From contig CM049317.1 in the NCBI GenBank assembly GCA_026874595.1, forward strand, positions 28,769,401 to 28,833,400: DNA of 64,000 nt. Reading direction: 5' to 3'. Position numbers and translations under genes: made by a program. The DNA is from Sipunculus nudus. Lineage: Eukaryota > Annelida > Sipuncula > Golfingiida > Sipunculidae. A model generated the notes under the pieces. It was not told where the DNA came from. It ran no database searches and saw only the letters and a list, made by a program, of their open reading frames with translations. Every line of letters begins with the position of its first letter. Position 1 is the first letter of the stretch. This document shows positions 61,301-64,000 of the stretch, in pieces.

Positions 61301-63591
61301 TTCCCTATGCTGGCACAATGTCAACAGAACTTAAGACTTCCTCAGAAGTATTATGTATAAATCCAGCTATAGTTTCAACCGATTTCACAGAATCAGGTCC
61401 AGGAGATTCAGTATTAGCTGACAGCAATGCTAAAGCATGTCCTGAGAAAATATCCACCTATGGACCCAATGAGAAAGTTTTAAATAAAATTGTCACTGCG
61501 GAATCTAAAGAATCACTAAACTCTTCTTTAGAGGAGGCTAAAAAAGGATATGGTGCAGAATCAGTTCTAGCGAATGATGTTAATGAGGTAACAGTGTCTG
61601 GGATGGCATGGTGTGATAATTCTGATGTATCAGTGAAAGCAATCTCCGATGTATCTGACGAGGCAAGCGACCTTGGTAATACATCAAAGATACCTGAAAA
61701 TACTGACGAATCTTTTGTAGTGAAGGATATTTCACAAGCTGATCAAAACTCTTCTTCTTCCGTGGAGATTCAGGTCAGCTCAACTGAATCTGGTTCGCGT
61801 AAAGAAATGTGCACAATTAACAATACTCCATCAGCCGATGTGACGAAGTCTTCCAGTGATACATCGGAGAATGATTACTCAGGTCATCTGGAAAATGGTT
61901 TGACTGAAATAAAACATTCACATGAACAATATGTAGTAAATGATAGTGTTACAGTTTCGGACAATTCGGTTGTGGCATTAGACCTTGGTGCTTTGAATGA
62001 TCCATCCAATGAGGGAAACAATAGATTAGCAGATCTCAAAGCTGACAAAACCTCAGAGTCTCCAGCAGACACATACGAACAAATCCAAAGTAAAACTGAT
62101 GATGCAACGCTTGTCGACTCCGGAATATCTGTTGAAAGAAACTCGGCTTCATCTAATGTAAATTCCAAAAAAGAAAAGGCTTTTCACGAAAAGGATGCCC
62201 AAAGTTCTATAGATGTTAAACCTGACGAAGTGTCTTGGGATATACCGATCTCTGTTGATGAATTGGAAACATATGTTGACAAATTAATAAACATAAAGGA
62301 AATAATCACGGAGGTGTTCACATCGGTACGTGTAACCCAAATGACGCAAGATTTCAAGACAAGAGGCGACCAAAGCATCTCGTTTGTGCCGAATGATGAT
62401 CGTTCCCATGGACGCATTGCAGAGTGTTCATGTACAGACAGATCAGAGGAGTACATTTCAGGTGATTGTGTCAGTCCTGCTGTCACAGCACTAGAATACA
62501 GCCTGTTTACAGACGGTACCTGCTTAACTACCCATCCTTCAGACAATGCGAACATTCCTACATCTGGTCGTTTAACCGTCACAAATTGTGACATTGTCAC
62601 CACGGACATCAAAGAAGGTGAAAGTGTAGAAATGGTTGAAGAAGCTCTCCGTTTTAAACTCTTTCATAATGATGTGGTCCAAAACAAGTCTGAAGATGAA
62701 ACAAATGATTGCGCCAATTCGGACACATTCTCTCAAAATGAAATGCGTGATGCTAAGGTGCTCACTAGCTCCCCTGTGGAGAAAGGTAGTGATCTAATCG
62801 TAAATATTGATGATACTATTCGAAGGGAGTTAGATCTGTCATTATTTAATGATGATGATGATGAAGGAGAAGAGCATAGCAGTACAGGGCAAAATCTAGA
62901 AGACCCAAAGAGCCCCCGAGCAGGACGAATGATCATAGAGACTACTGAGGAAGTCGAAGACATAGAGACCTTTGACGAGACCATCACGTCATATAAAATA
63001 AAGCGGCAACGTCGAAAACCTGCTGATCAGGAAAAGTCTTCCGAAGGCGATGTATCATCTTCAGGATTAGGAACCGAAGGGGATAATGCTGTGCTAGCTG
63101 ATAATGTAACATGTTCACAAGTACAACAGTGTAGTGTCAAAATTCGAACGACTAAACAAGATAGTTCAACAACTGGTGCTGACCATGGAGCATATGCGGA
63201 CCACGACCTCGCAACGCAAGACGACAAAGATAGTCACCCAGATTGTGATTCGTTTTCCGCTGAAGCACAAAACGACGTCGATGTGAAACTCCAAGAAAAG
63301 ACACCGATTAACTTGCCATCTATCGTGGAGGATGCAGATTCTGAAGCAGATTTTGATCCTCTTAAAGACATACGTGAAGATTTGGATACTCTGCAGTGTT
63401 ATTTATCAAAGGAGATCTACTCGGGTCATAACCGACGTGTCACGTTTCCTCACCTGCTGTCTGTGGAGTCAGGAGAGCTTGAGGAGCTAGAACGTAGGAG
63501 GAGAACGTCGAGCGAAACGTCAGGTACTGCAGCAGTGGAGGCCGGAGTCCACGAATTAGACGTCACCGTCTTGTCACTCAGTCATGCGGAG
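58392..63591 (+). CDS. 5.2 kb exon of a large acidic scaffold-like protein (gene continues right)
   Basis: A single exon of 5200 bp, open throughout. The strong acceptor ttctttctttgcag ends at 58391 and donor gtgagt starts at 63592. It encodes about 1733 residues. The first in-frame ATG is 58471 (context accATGg) and begins MGANLSKEMRAQIRVLETIE. I do not recognise the family. The sequence is Ser/Thr/Asp/Glu/Val-rich with no membrane segments and looks disordered. Counting from Met 58471: a conserved-looking N-terminal block (residues 1-55), heptapeptide repeats (349-495), a helix-prone stretch DELETYVDKLINIKEIITEV (about 1264-1286), an acidic NDDDDEGEE, basic KIKRQRRK, RVTF (1656-1659), and RRRRTSS (1675-1681). 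Together these hint at a membrane-anchored kinase/phosphatase scaffold, but each motif is short and common. Downstream exons are outside the window. Confidence 0.85.
59515..59955 (+). repeat. 21 tandem 21-bp units coding (G/D/S)DTTATN
   Basis: Exactly 441 bp, in frame. The first codon of the unit alternates GGT, GAT or AGT; other variants are DNTATN and DTIATN, and the last unit ends TATF. The unit has no stops in any frame, which explains the long antisense frames here; those are not genes. Confidence 0.95.
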
Positions 63592-64000
63592 GTGAGTATT
63601 GCATTACAATATTGGTTATTTATACTGTAACTCAGTGTCAATTTACTGTGATTGGCTTCATATTCGCGGGATTGAAATTTCGCGATTCCCACCATTTCAG
63701 TATTTCAAGAGGGTTCCATTTTCACGATGTCCCATATCGTTACCTTATCAATTTTTTTATGAATTAATTATATCGAATAATTTGTGCGCAAATTCTTTAG
63801 ACGGGGACCGATGGTAACTTTGAACGATAGTGTTCTTTAATGACAGATCATTTGAAAGATCATTTAAATAGTATCTTTGAACATACAAGATACTAGTATC
63901 TTGAACATTTGGGGGGGGGGGGGGGTTCCATAGGCGTAGGCTGGAGGAACGTATTTGTTATCTTCTTATATATAAATCTAGTTATATACAGTTATATATA
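63592..64000. other. Start of the intron after the large exon
   Basis: Begins gtgagtattg. The large frame runs only 13 codons into it before TAA at 63628-63630. It contains a G run at about 63910-63926. No exon is seen before the window ends. Confidence 0.7.

Overview
This is an intron-rich, AT-rich invertebrate nuclear DNA window. Genes have short exons, GT-AG introns of about 0.7 to 13 kb, and long gene-poor stretches full of simple repeats, minisatellites, SINEs and non-autonomous DNA transposons. The repeat style, notably 'ggtcaaaggtcaaggtcac' elements and MITEs with CGGATCC-type ends, together with the gene content, suggests a lophotrochozoan, most likely a mollusc. That is an inference; nothing here fixes the species.

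Layout. (1) Positions 600-6036 (+) hold the last four coding exons of an SLC17-family organic-anion transporter (sialin/VGLUT/NPT family); its 5' half lies left of the window. (2) Positions 6.0-29.8 kb are intergenic, or a long 5' intron. They contain a nuclear-receptor-half-site-rich repeat (10.2-12.6 kb), a 1.07 kb non-autonomous transposon (13.2-14.3 kb), a 2.2 kb minisatellite (18.3-20.6 kb), a tRNA-derived SINE, a recent 360-bp tandem duplication and a decayed pogo/Tigger transposase (24.5-25.9 kb, minus strand). (3) Positions 29791-38376 (+) hold a nearly complete second SLC17 gene. I reconstruct nine exons; only the short N-terminal exon is not securely placed. Its four 3' exons match gene 1 in order, phase and (for three of them) exact length, so the two are tandem paralogues. 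(4) Positions 38.4-43.6 kb are repeat-bearing intergenic DNA with two copies of one MITE. (5) Positions 58392-63591 (+) are one open 5.2 kb exon of a large, acidic, probably disordered protein that continues past the right edge. It has a 21-copy heptapeptide repeat and short motifs that fit a signalling scaffold: a myristoylation-type MGANLSK, an RII-anchoring-like helix, RVTF for PP1 docking, and RRRRTS. A candidate first coding exon lies at 43656-43669 and would make 43.7-58.4 kb one giant intron.

The most unusual structures are two tandem duplications in gene 1 that start at exon 3' ends and copy the 5' splice site. One of them has grown into a minisatellite of about 18 units whose founder is the last 21 coding bases plus the splice donor. 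The large-exon scaffold candidate is the best prospect for an undescribed protein. All exon models are read by eye from splice sites, phase and family similarity; no alignment or transcript was available.
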